This document shows, piece after piece, positions 9,451 through 18,413 of a stretch of DNA of 64,000 bases. Within the stretch, counting starts at the first letter, position 1, and each line of letters opens with the position of its first letter. The translations under genes and the position numbers were made by a program. The DNA comes from Streptomyces pactum (GTDB lineage: Bacteria > Actinomycetota > Actinomycetes > Streptomycetales > Streptomycetaceae), in contig NZ_CP019724.1 of the NCBI RefSeq assembly GCF_002005225.1, positions 8,164,001 to 8,228,000 of the forward strand, written 5' to 3'. The notes under the pieces were generated by a model. The model made no database searches. It saw nothing but the letters and a program-made list of their open reading frames with translations, and was not told where the DNA came from.

Positions 9451-9808
9451 CCGCGAGCCCGCCCTGATGCCGGTGCCACCCGCGCGGCGGCGTCAGGGCG
9501 CGTCGCCAGTTGGCCGGGGTGCCGCTCGCGCACCGCGCCGAGCGCGTCGGCGAGCGTGGCCGCCGGTGACCCGGCGCCGCGGGCGCGTGCGCGCCGGCGC
9601 GAGCCGGCCCGCCCGCCGACCGCGCTCTGGCGCCCGTTCGCACCACCGGCCGTCGCCGCACTTATCAACCGCCCGGCCCCTCATCACCTCACCCCTCGTC
9701 AGCTCACCTCTCGTCAGCTCACCCCTCTTCACCGCCGCCCGCATCACCGCCGCCCTCATCACCTCGACCCTCACCACTCCTCGCCGCGCACAGCGGAGGT
9801 AACACCAC
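9451..9808. other. Long rhaD-rhaB leader without a recognised gene
   Basis: About 358 bp without a supported gene. The first half is very GC-rich with overlapping GCGCCGG/CCGGCGC dyads around 9560-9610. The second half is pyrimidine-rich with short tandem repeats. It may hold an additional promoter or an untranslated leader for the kinase-lut genes, but no clear -35/-10 pair was found. Confidence 0.5.
9688..9732 (+). repeat. Three tandem 15-bp repeats ahead of rhaB
   Basis: CTCACCCCTCGTCAG at 9688-9702 is followed by CTCACCTCTCGTCAG (9703-9717) and CTCACCCCTCTTCAC (9718-9732). Further CATCACC/CACCGCCGCC reiterations run to about 9780. The tract is almost free of G on the plus strand, so its RNA would be unstructured. 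It could be slippage-generated or a binding tract. Confidence 0.75.
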
Positions 9809-11308
9809 GTGACCACCACCCCGGCCTCCTCGGCCTTCCCCTCGGCGTTCGCCGCGGTCGACCTCGGGGCCACCAGCGGCCGGGTGATCCTCGGCCGGGT
9901 AGGGCCGGACAACCTCGACCTGACCGAGGCCCACCGGTTCGCCAACACTCCCGTACGCCTGCCCGACGGACTGCACTGGAACATGCTCGCGCTCTTCCAG
10001 GAGACGCTCGATGGTCTGCGGGAGGCCGCCCGGACCGGATCGGTCGCCTCCATCGGAGTGGACACGTGGGCGGTGGACTACGGGCTCCTCGACGCCGACG
10101 GCGTACTCCTCGGCACCCCGTACCACTACCGGGACAGCCGCACCGACGACGCCGCCCAGCGGGTCTGGCCGCGCGTCGGACCCGAGGAGCTGTACCGGAT
10201 CACCGGGCTGCAGCACCTGTCGTTCAACACCGTCTTCCAACTGGCCTCGGCAGCGGGCAGCAGCCAGTCGGACGCCGCCCGCACCCTGCTGCTGATTCCG
10301 GACCTGCTGGTCCACTGGCTGACCGGAACCATCGGCACGGAAGCGACCAACGCCTCCACCACCGGCCTCTTCGACGCCCGCACGGGCACCTGGGCCGGCG
10401 CACTCCTCGACCGGCTCTCCATCGACCCGGCCCTGCTGCCACCCCTGCGCCACCCCGGCGACCCGGCGGGAACCCTCCTGCCGCACGTCGCCGCCCACAC
10501 CGGTCTCGACGCGAGCACCCCGGTCATCACCGTCGCCTCGCACGACACCGCCTCCGCCGTCGCCGCCGTCCCGGCCACCGAACCGCACTTCGCCTACATC
10601 TCGTGCGGCACCTGGTCCCTGGCCGGCCTCGAACTGGACGCCCCGGTGCTGACCGAGGACTCCCGGGCCGCGAACTTCACCAACGAACTCGGCGTGGACG
10701 GCACCGTCCGCTACCTCCGCAACATCATGGGCATGTGGCTGCTGGAGGAGTGCCGCCGGATCTGGGAAGCGCGGGGGCTGCCCGCACACATCCCCGTACT
10801 CCTCGCCGAGGCCGCCCGGTCCACGGCGTTCGGCGCGGTCATCGACCCGGACGACCCCGTGTTCCTCGCCCCGGGCGACATGCCGGAACGGATCCGCGAG
10901 CACTGCCGCCGTACGGACCAGCCGGTCCCCGACGGCCGGGGTGCCGTCGTCCGCTGCATCCTGGAGAGCCTGGCACTGGCCCACCGCCGCACCCTGCGGC
11001 AGGCGGCCGAACTGGCCGGGCGCGACATCACCCACATCCACCTCGTCGGCGGCGGTTCCCGCAACGACCTGCTCTGCCAGCTCACCGCCGACGCCACCGG
11101 GCTGCCCGTCATCGCCGGGCCCACCGAGGCCACCGCCCTCGGCAACATCCTCGTCCAGGCCAGAGCCGCCGGGCTGGTCGCCGACCTGGCGGCGATGCGC
11201 CGGCTCGTCGCCTCGACCCAACACCTCAGGCGCTACACCCCACGTGGCGACAGCGCCGCCTGGGACGCGGCAGCCGCCAGGCTCACCCCTGCCCGAACGG
11301 AGCCCTGA
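9809..11308 (+). CDS. rhaB: Rhamnulokinase
   Basis: The 499-residue FGGY-family carbohydrate kinase phosphorylates L-rhamnulose at O1 with ATP. It shows the N-terminal phosphate-1 motif AAVDLGATSGRV, VDTWAVDYGLL, the adenosine-site region HLVGGGSRNDLLCQLTAD and catalytic-Asp context SHDTASAVAAVPA typical of RhaB. The start is GTG 9809, with GGAGGT 8 nt upstream. Its TGA overlaps the ATG of lutA (TGATG), so kinase and lactate-oxidation genes are translationally coupled. Confidence 0.94.
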   Translation: MTTTPASSAFPSAFAAVDLGATSGRVILGRVGPDNLDLTEAHRFANTPVRLPDGLHWNMLALFQETLDGLREAARTGSVASIGVDTWAVDYGLLDADGVLLGTPYHYRDSRTDDAAQRVWPRVGPEELYRITGLQHLSFNTVFQLASAAGSSQSDAARTLLLIPDLLVHWLTGTIGTEATNASTTGLFDARTGTWAGALLDRLSIDPALLPPLRHPGDPAGTLLPHVAAHTGLDASTPVITVASHDTASAVAAVPATEPHFAYISCGTWSLAGLELDAPVLTEDSRAANFTNELGVDGTVRYLRNIMGMWLLEECRRIWEARGLPAHIPVLLAEAARSTAFGAVIDPDDPVFLAPGDMPERIREHCRRTDQPVPDGRGAVVRCILESLALAHRRTLRQAAELAGRDITHIHLVGGGSRNDLLCQLTADATGLPVIAGPTEATALGNILVQARAAGLVADLAAMRRLVASTQHLRRYTPRGDSAAWDAAAARLTPARTEP

Positions 11309-12063
11309 TGCGCGTAGCCCTCTTCGCCACCTGCGTCAACGACGCCCTCTACCCGTCGACGGCGATCGCGACCGTCAAGGTGCTCGAGCGCCTCGGGGTC
11401 GAGGTGGACTTCCCCGCCGCCCAGACCTGCTGCGGCCAGCCGCAGTACAACACCGGCTACCGCCGCGCGACCGAACCACTGGTACTCCGCACGGCCCGCG
11501 CCTTCGAGGGTTACGACCACGTCGTCACGCCCTCCGGCTCCTGCGTCGCCATGGTCCGCGACAACTACCCCCGGATCGGCGCCAAGGCGGTGGCCGAGGG
11601 CCGGGGCCGGGAACTGGCCGGCGCCGCCGCGTCCCTCGTTCCGCACGTCTACGAGCTGACCGAGTTCCTCGTCGACGTGCTCGGAGTGACGGACGTGGGC
11701 GCCTGCTTCCCCCACACCGTCACCTACCACCCCTCCTGCCACGGGCTGCGCATGCTCGGCCTGGGTGACCGGCCCCGCCGGCTGCTGGAAGCGGTCAGAG
11801 GTCTGGAACTCGTCGAGCTGCCGGGCGCCGAGGAGTGCTGCGGCTTCGGCGGAACGTTCGCCGTGAAGAACGCCGACGTGTCCGAGGCGATGGGCGAAGA
11901 CAAGATCCGCAACGCCATGTCCACGGGCGCGGACGTGCTGTGCGGCGCCGACAACTCGTGCCTCATGCACATCGGCGGCATGCTGCGCCGCCAGGACGCA
12001 CCACAGCGGGCACTGCACCTCGCGGAGATCCTCGCGAGCACGGAAGAGGAGCCGCTGCGATGA
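11308..12063 (+). CDS. lutA: L-lactate oxidation iron-sulfur protein LutA
   Basis: A 251-residue protein of the LutA/YkgE group with two cysteine-rich CCG domains (QTCCGQP near residue 35 and EECCGFGG near residue 180). With LutB and LutC it forms the three-component L-lactate dehydrogenase that gives pyruvate. It overlaps rhaB by TGATG and lutB by ATGA. Placement in the rhamnose operon fits removal of the L-lactate that arises from L-lactaldehyde. Confidence 0.93.
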   Translation: MRVALFATCVNDALYPSTAIATVKVLERLGVEVDFPAAQTCCGQPQYNTGYRRATEPLVLRTARAFEGYDHVVTPSGSCVAMVRDNYPRIGAKAVAEGRGRELAGAAASLVPHVYELTEFLVDVLGVTDVGACFPHTVTYHPSCHGLRMLGLGDRPRRLLEAVRGLELVELPGAEECCGFGGTFAVKNADVSEAMGEDKIRNAMSTGADVLCGADNSCLMHIGGMLRRQDAPQRALHLAEILASTEEEPLR

Positions 12064-13484
12064 GCGGGACGTATCTGGGCATGCCGGCCTTCCCCCGGGC
12101 GGCACGGGACGCCGTGCGGGACACGACGCTGCGCGGGAATCTGCGGCACGCCACGCACACCATCCGGGACAAGCGGGCCCGCGCGGTGGCGGAGCTGGAC
12201 GACTGGGCGGCGCTGCGCGAGGCGGGGAAGCGGATCAAGGACCACACGCTGCGTCATCTGGACCGGTATCTGGTACGGGTGGAGGAGGCGGTCACGGCGG
12301 CCGGCGGGACGGTGCACTGGGCCGCCGACGCCGAGGAGGCCAACCGGATCGTCGCGGACCTGGTGAAGGCGACAGGCGAGTCCGAGGTCGTCAAGGTCAA
12401 GTCGATGGCGACGCAGGAGACCGGTCTCAACGAGGCGCTGGAGGCGGAGGGCATCCGCGCCTACGAGACCGATCTCGCCGAGCTGATCGTGCAGTTGGGC
12501 AAGGACCGGCCCTCGCACATCCTGGTCCCGGCGATCCACCGCAACCGCGGCGAGATCCGGGACATCTTCCGCTCCGAGATGGGCGAGTGGGGCCGCCCGG
12601 CACCCGAGGGCCTGACCGACACGCCCGCCGAACTCGCCGAGGCGGCCCGGCTGCACCTGCGGGAGAAGTTCCTGCGCGCCAAGGTCGGCATCTCCGGCGC
12701 CAACTTCATGGTCGCCGAGACCGGCACCCTCGTCGTCGTGGAGTCCGAGGGCAACGGCCGGATGTGCCTGACCCTGCCCGAGACCCTGATCTCGGTCGTC
12801 GGCATCGAGAAGGTGATCCCCACCTGGCGCGACCTCGAGGTGTTCCTCCAGCTCCTGCCCCGCTCCTCGACGGCCGAGCGGATGAACCCCTACACGTCCA
12901 TGTGGACCGGCACCACCGACGGCGACGGCCCGCGCGCCTTCCACCTGGTGCTGCTCGACAACGGCCGTACCGACACCCTCGCCGACGAGGTCGGCCGCCA
13001 GGCGCTGCGCTGCATCCGCTGCTCGGCGTGCCTGAACGTCTGCCCCGTCTACGAGCGGGCGGGCGGACACGCCTACGGTTCGGTCTACCCGGGCCCGATC
13101 GGCGCCATCCTCAGCCCCCAACTGCGGGGCACGGGCAGCGAGATCGACGCCTCCCTGCCGTACGCGTCCTCGCTGTGCGGCGCCTGCTACGAGGTGTGCC
13201 CCGTCGCCATCGACATCCCGGAAGTCCTGGTCCACCTGCGCGAGAAGGTGGCCGACCAGGGCGGCGCAGGGCACCGCCTGGAACGGGCCGCGATGCGGAC
13301 GGCGACCTGGCTCCTCGACCACCCGGCCGCCCTCAACGCCGCTGAACGACTCGCCTCCAGCACGCGGAAGCTGCATCCCAAGCGGCTCCCCGGGCCCGGA
13401 GCTCGCCAGTGGACCAACAGCCGTGACCTGCCGGACCTGCCGGCCGAGCCGTTCCGTGACTGGTGGAAGAAGAATCACGCATGA
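12060..13484 (+). CDS. lutB: L-lactate oxidation iron-sulfur protein LutB
   Basis: The 474-residue product has an N-terminal LUD (DUF162) domain followed by two 4Fe-4S clusters: CIRCSACLNVCPVY at about residue 318 and CGACYEVCPVAIDIP at about residue 374. Length and order match LutB/YkgF. It is the central electron-transfer subunit of lactate oxidation, probably passing electrons toward the quinone pool. ATG 12060 overlaps the lutA stop, and its own TGA overlaps the lutC ATG. Confidence 0.94.
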   Translation: MSGTYLGMPAFPRAARDAVRDTTLRGNLRHATHTIRDKRARAVAELDDWAALREAGKRIKDHTLRHLDRYLVRVEEAVTAAGGTVHWAADAEEANRIVADLVKATGESEVVKVKSMATQETGLNEALEAEGIRAYETDLAELIVQLGKDRPSHILVPAIHRNRGEIRDIFRSEMGEWGRPAPEGLTDTPAELAEAARLHLREKFLRAKVGISGANFMVAETGTLVVVESEGNGRMCLTLPETLISVVGIEKVIPTWRDLEVFLQLLPRSSTAERMNPYTSMWTGTTDGDGPRAFHLVLLDNGRTDTLADEVGRQALRCIRCSACLNVCPVYERAGGHAYGSVYPGPIGAILSPQLRGTGSEIDASLPYASSLCGACYEVCPVAIDIPEVLVHLREKVADQGGAGHRLERAAMRTATWLLDHPAALNAAERLASSTRKLHPKRLPGPGARQWTNSRDLPDLPAEPFRDWWKKNHA

Positions 13485-14122
13485 CGTCTCCGTCCTCCTC
13501 CCGCGACCGTGTTCTGGGCCGAGTGCGCGCGGCCCTCGCCGAGGCGCCCGAGCCCTCCGAGGTCACGCGCGACTACCTCGTGAGCCACACCCCCGACGAC
13601 CCCGCCGCGGTGGTCGACCTCCTCCACGAGAACCTGGCCGACTACCGGGCGGGCGTGCACCGCAGCACCCGGGACGGCCTTCCGGCACTCATCGGGAAGC
13701 TTCTCGCCGCCCACGACGCGGCCACCGTCGTCGTACCGCCCGGCCTTCCCGGAGCCTGGCTCGCCGACTCGGACGCCCGGCAACGACTCGACGACGTCCC
13801 CCTGACCCCGCACGAGCTCGACTCCGCCGACGCCGTGGTGACCGGCTGCGCCCTCGCCGTGGCCGAGACCGGCACCGTCGTACTCGACGCCGGCCCGGGG
13901 CAGGGCAGGCGTGCCCTCACTCTCATCCCCGACCTGCACATCTGCGTAGTCGACGTCCCCGGGCAGGTGGTCGCCTCCCTGCCGCGGGCCCTGCCGCGCC
14001 TCGACCCGGCTCGCCCGACCACCTGGATCTCCGGGCCCTCCGCCACGAGCGACATCGAACTCGACCGGGTGGAAGGAGTCCACGGGCCTCGCACTCTGGA
14101 GGTCGTGCTGGTGGTGGACTGA
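13481..14122 (+). CDS. lutC: L-lactate oxidation protein LutC
   Basis: The 213-residue single-domain LUD (DUF162) protein starts MTSPSSSRDRVLGRV and carries the conserved ALAVAETGTVVLDAG and SLPRALPRL segments of LutC/YkgG. Its ATG overlaps the lutB TGA by four bases. It is the last gene of the rightward rhamnose-lactate transcript; a strong hairpin follows at 14208-14236. Confidence 0.92.
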   Translation: MTSPSSSRDRVLGRVRAALAEAPEPSEVTRDYLVSHTPDDPAAVVDLLHENLADYRAGVHRSTRDGLPALIGKLLAAHDAATVVVPPGLPGAWLADSDARQRLDDVPLTPHELDSADAVVTGCALAVAETGTVVLDAGPGQGRRALTLIPDLHICVVDVPGQVVASLPRALPRLDPARPTTWISGPSATSDIELDRVEGVHGPRTLEVVLVVD

Positions 14123-14207
14123 CTCCGCGGGGGAGGGAGAGCCGAGAGCCCGGCCCCGCTTCTCGGGGACGCGGACGGGAACACTCCTCGTCTCGCGTCC
14201 GGAAGGC

Positions 14208-14236
14208 CGTCCGGGCCCGCTCGGCAGGCCCGGACG
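14208..14236. terminator. Bidirectional terminator between lutC and the CobW gene
   Basis: A perfect 10-bp inverted repeat (arms CGTCCGGGCC and GGCCCGGACG, 9-nt loop) lies in the gap between convergent genes ending at 14122 and 14251. It lacks a long T run, as is usual for high-GC actinomycete terminators, and can serve both directions. Confidence 0.75.
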
Positions 14237-14250
14237 CCCCGGCGCTGCGG

Positions 14251-15420
14251 CTAGACGACCGCCGCCGGGCTCCGGTGGTCGTGCTCCAGCTCGCACACCC
14301 GCCCCGTGTCCCAGGCGGGGAAGGGGTCCTCGACGGGTACCTGTTCGCCCTCGGTCAGCAGGCATGCGGCGAGGGCGGTGCGCAGCCCCGGCTCCCGCAG
14401 GCCGACACCGATGAACACCAACTCCTGTGCGTGGGAGGCGTCGGAGTCCCTGATCCCGGAGGGCTCGAAGCGGGCCACGGACCCGGCCTGCGACCACAGG
14501 CCGGTCACGCCCGCGCGGCCGGCGAGCGTGAAGAAACCCTTGGAACGCAGCACGTGGCCGTACGTTCCGCTGTCCAGGTCCTCGGTGACGAAGTCCCACA
14601 GACGTCCGGGATGGAACGGAGCGGAGGACCGGAAGACCAGGGACGAAATGCCGTACTCCTCGGTCTCCGGAACACGGTCGCCGTTGAGTTCCCGGACCCA
14701 GCCCGGCGCCTGCTGCGCGCGCTCCAGGTCGAACCGGCCGGTTTCCAGGACCTCGCGGACGCCGACCCGGCCGTGCACCGAGGGGACCAGGCGGGCCGTC
14801 GGATTGAGACGTGCCAGCACCCCGCGCACCCGGTCGGCGTCGGCTTCGCGGACCAGGTCCAGCTTGTTCAGCACGAGCACGTCGGCGAACTCGACCTGGT
14901 CGATCAGCAGGTCGCTCACGGTGCGCTCGTCGTCCTCGTAGGGAGCCAGCCCCCGCTCGGCCAGGTCGTCGCCGGTGCCCAGTTCGTCGAGGAAGTTCGC
15001 GGCGTCCACCACCGTGACCATGGTGTCCAGCCGGGCCACCGCGTCCAGCGTGGCCCCGTCGTCGCGGGCGAAGGCGAAGGTGGCGGCCACGGGCATCGGC
15101 TCCGAGATACCGCTCGACTCGATGAGCAGGTAGTCGAAGCGGCCGTCCCGGGCGAGACGGTCGACCTCTTCCAGCAGGTCGTCCCGCAGCGTGCAGCAGA
15201 TGCAGCCGTTGGTCATCTCCACCAGACGTTCCTCGGTCCGGGAGAGCGCCGCCTCGCCCCCGCGTACGAGGGTGGCGTCGATGTTGATCTCGCTCATGTC
15301 GTTGACGATCACCGCCACCCGCAGGCCCTCGCGGTTGGTGAGGACATGGTTGAGGAGCGTCGTCTTGCCGGCGCCGAGGAAGCCCGACAGCACGGTGACG
15401 GGCAGGCGCTGCGAGGGCAT
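14251..15420 (-). CDS. CobW/COG0523-family metal-binding GTPase (putative zinc chaperone)
   Basis: The 389-residue G3E GTPase has Walker [10 protein letters not shown] (residues 13-21), the family metal motif GCICC (residues 72-76), ESSGISEP and the guanine-specificity motif LNKLDLV. A typical C-terminal CobW_C domain follows (LWDFVTEDL and neighbours). It sits 5 bp downstream of rpmF, and their promoter region carries a Zur-like box. A role as a zinc metallochaperone under zinc starvation is therefore inferred rather than cobalamin synthesis; no cobalamin genes are nearby. The start at 15420 follows the rpmF stop closely. Confidence 0.9.
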   Translation of the reverse strand: MPSQRLPVTVLSGFLGAGKTTLLNHVLTNREGLRVAVIVNDMSEINIDATLVRGGEAALSRTEERLVEMTNGCICCTLRDDLLEEVDRLARDGRFDYLLIESSGISEPMPVAATFAFARDDGATLDAVARLDTMVTVVDAANFLDELGTGDDLAERGLAPYEDDERTVSDLLIDQVEFADVLVLNKLDLVREADADRVRGVLARLNPTARLVPSVHGRVGVREVLETGRFDLERAQQAPGWVRELNGDRVPETEEYGISSLVFRSSAPFHPGRLWDFVTEDLDSGTYGHVLRSKGFFTLAGRAGVTGLWSQAGSVARFEPSGIRDSDASHAQELVFIGVGLREPGLRTALAACLLTEGEQVPVEDPFPAWDTGRVCELEHDHRSPAAVV

Positions 15421-15425
15421 CGGGG

Positions 15426-15596
15426 TCAGCCCTCCGGACGCATGAGGCCGCGCCGGTAGGCGGGCACGAGGTGCTGCGGCACCCGGTAGGTCACTCCGTC
15501 GACCGTGACCGGCACCAGGTTCGGGGTGCTCGCCTTCCACTGGGCGCGGCGGTGGCGGGTGTTGCTGCGGGACATCTTGCGCTTGGGCACGGCCAT
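15426..15596 (-). CDS. rpmF: Ribosomal protein L32, cysteine-free (zinc-independent) paralogue
   Basis: The 56-residue product starts [20 protein letters not shown], a typical L32 N-terminus, and ends LMRPEG. It contains no cysteine at all, whereas the zinc-binding form of L32 carries a four-cysteine ribbon, so this is the C-minus type that replaces the zinc protein when zinc is scarce. GAGAGGAACG lies just upstream of the ATG at 15596. It is cotranscribed with the CobW gene. Confidence 0.94.
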   Translation of the reverse strand: MAVPKRKMSRSNTRHRRAQWKASTPNLVPVTVDGVTYRVPQHLVPAYRRGLMRPEG

Positions 15597-15669
15597 GGGT
15601 CGTTCCTCTCGGTTGTCACGTCACGCGGCGCGATGTGCGCCGCCGACGGGAGGGCGGGACACCAGCATA

Positions 15670-15684
15670 CGATAACGGTTTTCA
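15670..15684 (-). promoter_or_regulatory. Putative Zur box
   Basis: CGATAACGGTTTTCA, about 75 bp upstream of rpmF, is an imperfect 7-1-7 dyad resembling actinomycete Zur operators with their TGAAAA/TTTTCA half-sites. A second, weaker element (CGATGACGGTTTCC) follows. The context (C-minus L32 plus CobW GTPase) is the classic Zur regulon, which raises confidence. Binding itself is inferred. Confidence 0.6.
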
Positions 15685-15743
15685 TGTGCGATGACGGTTT
15701 CCGTCTCCAGCGGGCCGGACGGACGGCCGTCACCGACGGCGCC

Positions 15744-16010
15744 TCAGGCCGGTTGCCGGACCCTGGCGAGCGTCGAGGGGGTGGGGAGGTGCCCGGGGTG
15801 CCCCTGGCGCACCGGTCGGCCCTCGCGCAGCGGGAGGCAGGCGTCGGCCGAGCGGGCGGCGTCGAGGTCGTGCGTGGCGTGGACGACGGTCACGCCCTCG
15901 CCCGCCGGTTCGGTCAGCAGCGTCGCTGTGCAATCCCTGGCCTCTGGGCCGAGCGTCGTGGTCGGCTCGTCCAAGAGCAGCAGGTCCGACTCCTGGGCGA
16001 CTCTCTGGGT
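15744..16010 (-). pseudogene. Fragment of a metal-type ABC transporter ATPase
   Basis: The minus-strand frame ending at 15744 reads ERTQRVAQESDLLLLDEP, then TTTLGPEA, then VVHATHDLDAARSADACLPL. This is the region from just after the ABC signature through Walker B and the H-loop of a ZnuC-like ATPase. The Walker A half and a proper signature motif are absent upstream, where the frame is unrelated. It is a 5'-truncated remnant. Its position beside the Zur-type pair suggests it was once a zinc importer component. Confidence 0.72.
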
Positions 16011-16129
16011 GCGTTCCGGCGTGTGTGCCCGGGTGGGGCGGCCGGCGTACCGACGGGTGGGGTGATCACGCCTGGAGTTCCCGGTGACCTGCAGCGGCGC
16101 GTGCGGCGTCCCCGGTCCTCCCCGCGGCG

Positions 16130-16987
16130 TCAGCCTGGTGTGAAGCGCACCGGTGTCCCGGCCGTGGCCTGGGCGGCCGCCGCCAGGGCGGGTTCCGCGA
16201 CGACCGCGACGACCGGGTAACCCCCCGTCGTCGGATGGTCGTGCAGGAAGATCACGGGGCGCCCGTCCGGCGGAACCTGCACGGCTCCCAGGACGATGCC
16301 CTCACTGGGCAGTTCCCCCGTCGTCGCCCGTTCCAGTGGCGGTCCCTCGGTGCGCAGCCCGATGCGGTTGCTGTGCGGGGAGACCCGGTAGGTGACCGAG
16401 GTGAGGGTGCGCAGTGCGGACGGGGTGAACCAGTCGGCACGGGGGCCCAGGCGTACCGGCAGGACCAGTTCGCCGGGCGGTCCGGGCCAGGGGACGGCGA
16501 CGGCCGGCGCCACCGGCCGTGCCGGGGTGCCCACCCGGACGACGTGCCCGGCCCGCAGGGGCCCGGGGCCCAGCCCCGAGAGCAGGTCCGTCGAGCGGCT
16601 GCCGAGGACGGGTTCGGTGGTGATGCCCCCCGCCACCGCCACGTACGAGCGCACGCCCGCGGTAGCCGTGCCCACGTTCAGGACCGCGCCCGCCGGTACC
16701 CGCACCGGAGCGCCCCAGGCCACCGGCCGCCCGTCGACGGTCACCGGGCAGTGCGCACCGCCGACCACGGCGGTGACGGGGTGGTCGGGCCGCAGCGCGC
16801 AGCCGGTCAGGGTGGTCTCCAGGACGGCGGCGTCCGGATCGTTGCCGAGCAGCCGGTTGGCGAGCCGCATCGCGGTCGCGTCCAGTGCCCCGGAGCGCGG
16901 CACTCCCAGGTGTGCGTGGCCGCGCCGGCCCGAGTCCTGCACCGTGGTGAGCGCGCCGGCCCGCACGGTCGTGAGCTTGGCCGTCAT
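16130..16987 (-). CDS. pxpC: 5-oxoprolinase subunit C
   Basis: The 285-residue product belongs to the KipA/biotin-dependent carboxyltransferase-like family, with the conserved VQDSGRRGHAHLGVPRSGA start, GGAHCPVTVDG, YVAVAGGI and the C-terminal SEGIVLGAVQVPPDGRPVI and HPTTGGYPVVA blocks. With PxpA and PxpB it makes the ATP-dependent enzyme that opens 5-oxoproline (pyroglutamate) to glutamate. ATG 16987 overlaps the pxpB stop by four bases. Confidence 0.92.
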   Translation of the reverse strand: MTAKLTTVRAGALTTVQDSGRRGHAHLGVPRSGALDATAMRLANRLLGNDPDAAVLETTLTGCALRPDHPVTAVVGGAHCPVTVDGRPVAWGAPVRVPAGAVLNVGTATAGVRSYVAVAGGITTEPVLGSRSTDLLSGLGPGPLRAGHVVRVGTPARPVAPAVAVPWPGPPGELVLPVRLGPRADWFTPSALRTLTSVTYRVSPHSNRIGLRTEGPPLERATTGELPSEGIVLGAVQVPPDGRPVIFLHDHPTTGGYPVVAVVAEPALAAAAQATAGTPVRFTPG

Positions 16988-17649
16988 GTCGTGCCCCCCG
17001 CCGCGGTCAGGGCGTCCGCCGTCACGAAGCGCACGCGCGCCCCCGGGGTGAGGAGCGCCGCCCGCTCCCGGGTGGGGTCCCACAGCGGTCCCGGGTCCGG
17101 CATGGTGCCGATCAGTTGCCAGCCGCCCGGCGTGGCGCGGGGATAGACGGCGCTGTAGGGGCCGGCGAGTGCGACCGCGCCGGCCGGGACCCGGGTCCTC
17201 GGCGTGGTCCTGCGGGGCACGTGCAACTCCGCGGGAAGTCCGGTGAGGTAGGCGAAGCCGGGTGCGAAACCGCAGAACCCGACACGGTAGGTGCGGGAGG
17301 TGTGGCGTGCGGCGACCTCTTCCGGGGCGATCCCCCACAGTGCCGCCACGTGTTCCAGGTCCGGCCCGTCGTAGCGCACCGCGATGTCCACGACCTCCCC
17401 GTCGTCGGGGGCTCCCCGCGGTACCTCCCATTCGGTGAGCCCGCGGGCCAGGGCCTGCGGGTCCGGCACGCCGTCCAGTAGGACGGTCCGGGCTCCCGGC
17501 ACGATCTCCTCCACGGGCGGCATGGTCCCGGCGGCGCGCCGGCGCAGCACTTCGGCGTGGAAGGCCGCGGTGCGCTCGGCGTCGGGAAGTTCGACGAGGA
17601 GCGCGCGGCGGCCGGCGGGACGGACCGTGAGGGACCGGCTCCGCGTCAC
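16984..17649 (-). CDS. pxpB: 5-oxoprolinase subunit B
   Basis: The 221-residue KipI-family protein has EIVPGARTVLLDG, the conserved GFCGFAPGFAYL motif, and the PGGWQLIGTMPDP block. It is the partner of PxpC. The start codon is GTG 17649, overlapping the end of pxpA (stop at 17646-17648). The operon order pxpA-pxpB-pxpC with overlaps at each junction implies coupled synthesis. Confidence 0.92.
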   Translation of the reverse strand: MTRSRSLTVRPAGRRALLVELPDAERTAAFHAEVLRRRAAGTMPPVEEIVPGARTVLLDGVPDPQALARGLTEWEVPRGAPDDGEVVDIAVRYDGPDLEHVAALWGIAPEEVAARHTSRTYRVGFCGFAPGFAYLTGLPAELHVPRRTTPRTRVPAGAVALAGPYSAVYPRATPGGWQLIGTMPDPGPLWDPTRERAALLTPGARVRFVTADALTAAGGTT

Positions 17650-18398
17650 GCGAACGCCCCGATCCCGACCCCCGACGCCTCCAGCGCCGCACGCACCCGC
17701 GCCGCGATCCCGGCTGCGCCGGGGGTGTCGCCGTGCACGCAGAGGGAACGGGCGGCGACCGTGACGGTCGTACCGTCCACGGCCTCGACCGCGCCCCGCA
17801 CGGCGAACGCCAGTGCCTGCCGTACCACCGCGTCCTCGTCCGTCACCACGGAGTTCGCCTCGCGGCGGGGGACGAGGGTGCCCCGCGCGGTGTAGGCGCG
17901 GTCCGCGAAGGCCTCGGGAACCCCGGTGAGCCCCGCCTCCCCGGCGGCGTCGAGCAGCCGCGAGCCGGGAAGGCCGAGCACGGGCAGCGCACCGCCCGCG
18001 AGCCGCACCCCGGCCACGACGGCACGGGCCTGCTCGGCATCGTGGACGGTGCGGTTGTAGAGCGCGCCGTGCGGCTTCACGTAGGCCACCTCGGCCCCGG
18101 CGGCCTCGGCGAACACCCGCAGCGCGCCGATCTGGTACGCCACCTCGGCCGCCAGTTCACCGGCGGGCACGTCCATGGCCCGCCGTCCGAAGCCCGCCAG
18201 GTCGCGGTAGGACACCTGCGCCCCGATCCGCACCCCGCGCTCGGCGGCGAGCTCGCAGACGCGACGCATCACCGAGGGGTCGCCCGCGTGGAAACCGCAG
18301 GCGACGTTGGCGCTGGTGACGACGGCGAGCAGGGCGTCGTCGTCGGTGAGGGTCCAGCGGCCGAAGCCCTCACCGAGATCTGCGTTGAGGTCGATCAC
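17646..18398 (-). CDS. pxpA: 5-oxoprolinase subunit A (LamB/YcsF family)
   Basis: The 250-residue product starts VIDLNADLGEGFGRW and shows NVACGFHAGDP, VKPHGALYN and EAFADRAYTARGTLVPR, all hallmarks of LamB/YcsF proteins. GTG 18398 is chosen because homologous proteins begin at this point; the frame is open to 18494 but that part overlaps the operators. It is the first gene of the leftward pxpABC operon, facing the DUF969 gene across a 230-bp regulatory gap. Confidence 0.9.
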   Translation of the reverse strand: MIDLNADLGEGFGRWTLTDDDALLAVVTSANVACGFHAGDPSVMRRVCELAAERGVRIGAQVSYRDLAGFGRRAMDVPAGELAAEVAYQIGALRVFAEAAGAEVAYVKPHGALYNRTVHDAEQARAVVAGVRLAGGALPVLGLPGSRLLDAAGEAGLTGVPEAFADRAYTARGTLVPRREANSVVTDEDAVVRQALAFAVRGAVEAVDGTTVTVAARSLCVHGDTPGAAGIAARVRAALEASGVGIGAFA

Positions 18399-18413
18399 AT
18401 CCTGAACGTAGAC

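Noticed and set aside
9556-11307. N-terminal extension of the LutA frame through rhaB
   Set aside because: Only the part from ATG 11308 resembles LutA; the upstream 580 codons are Arg/Pro-rich shadow of rhaB.
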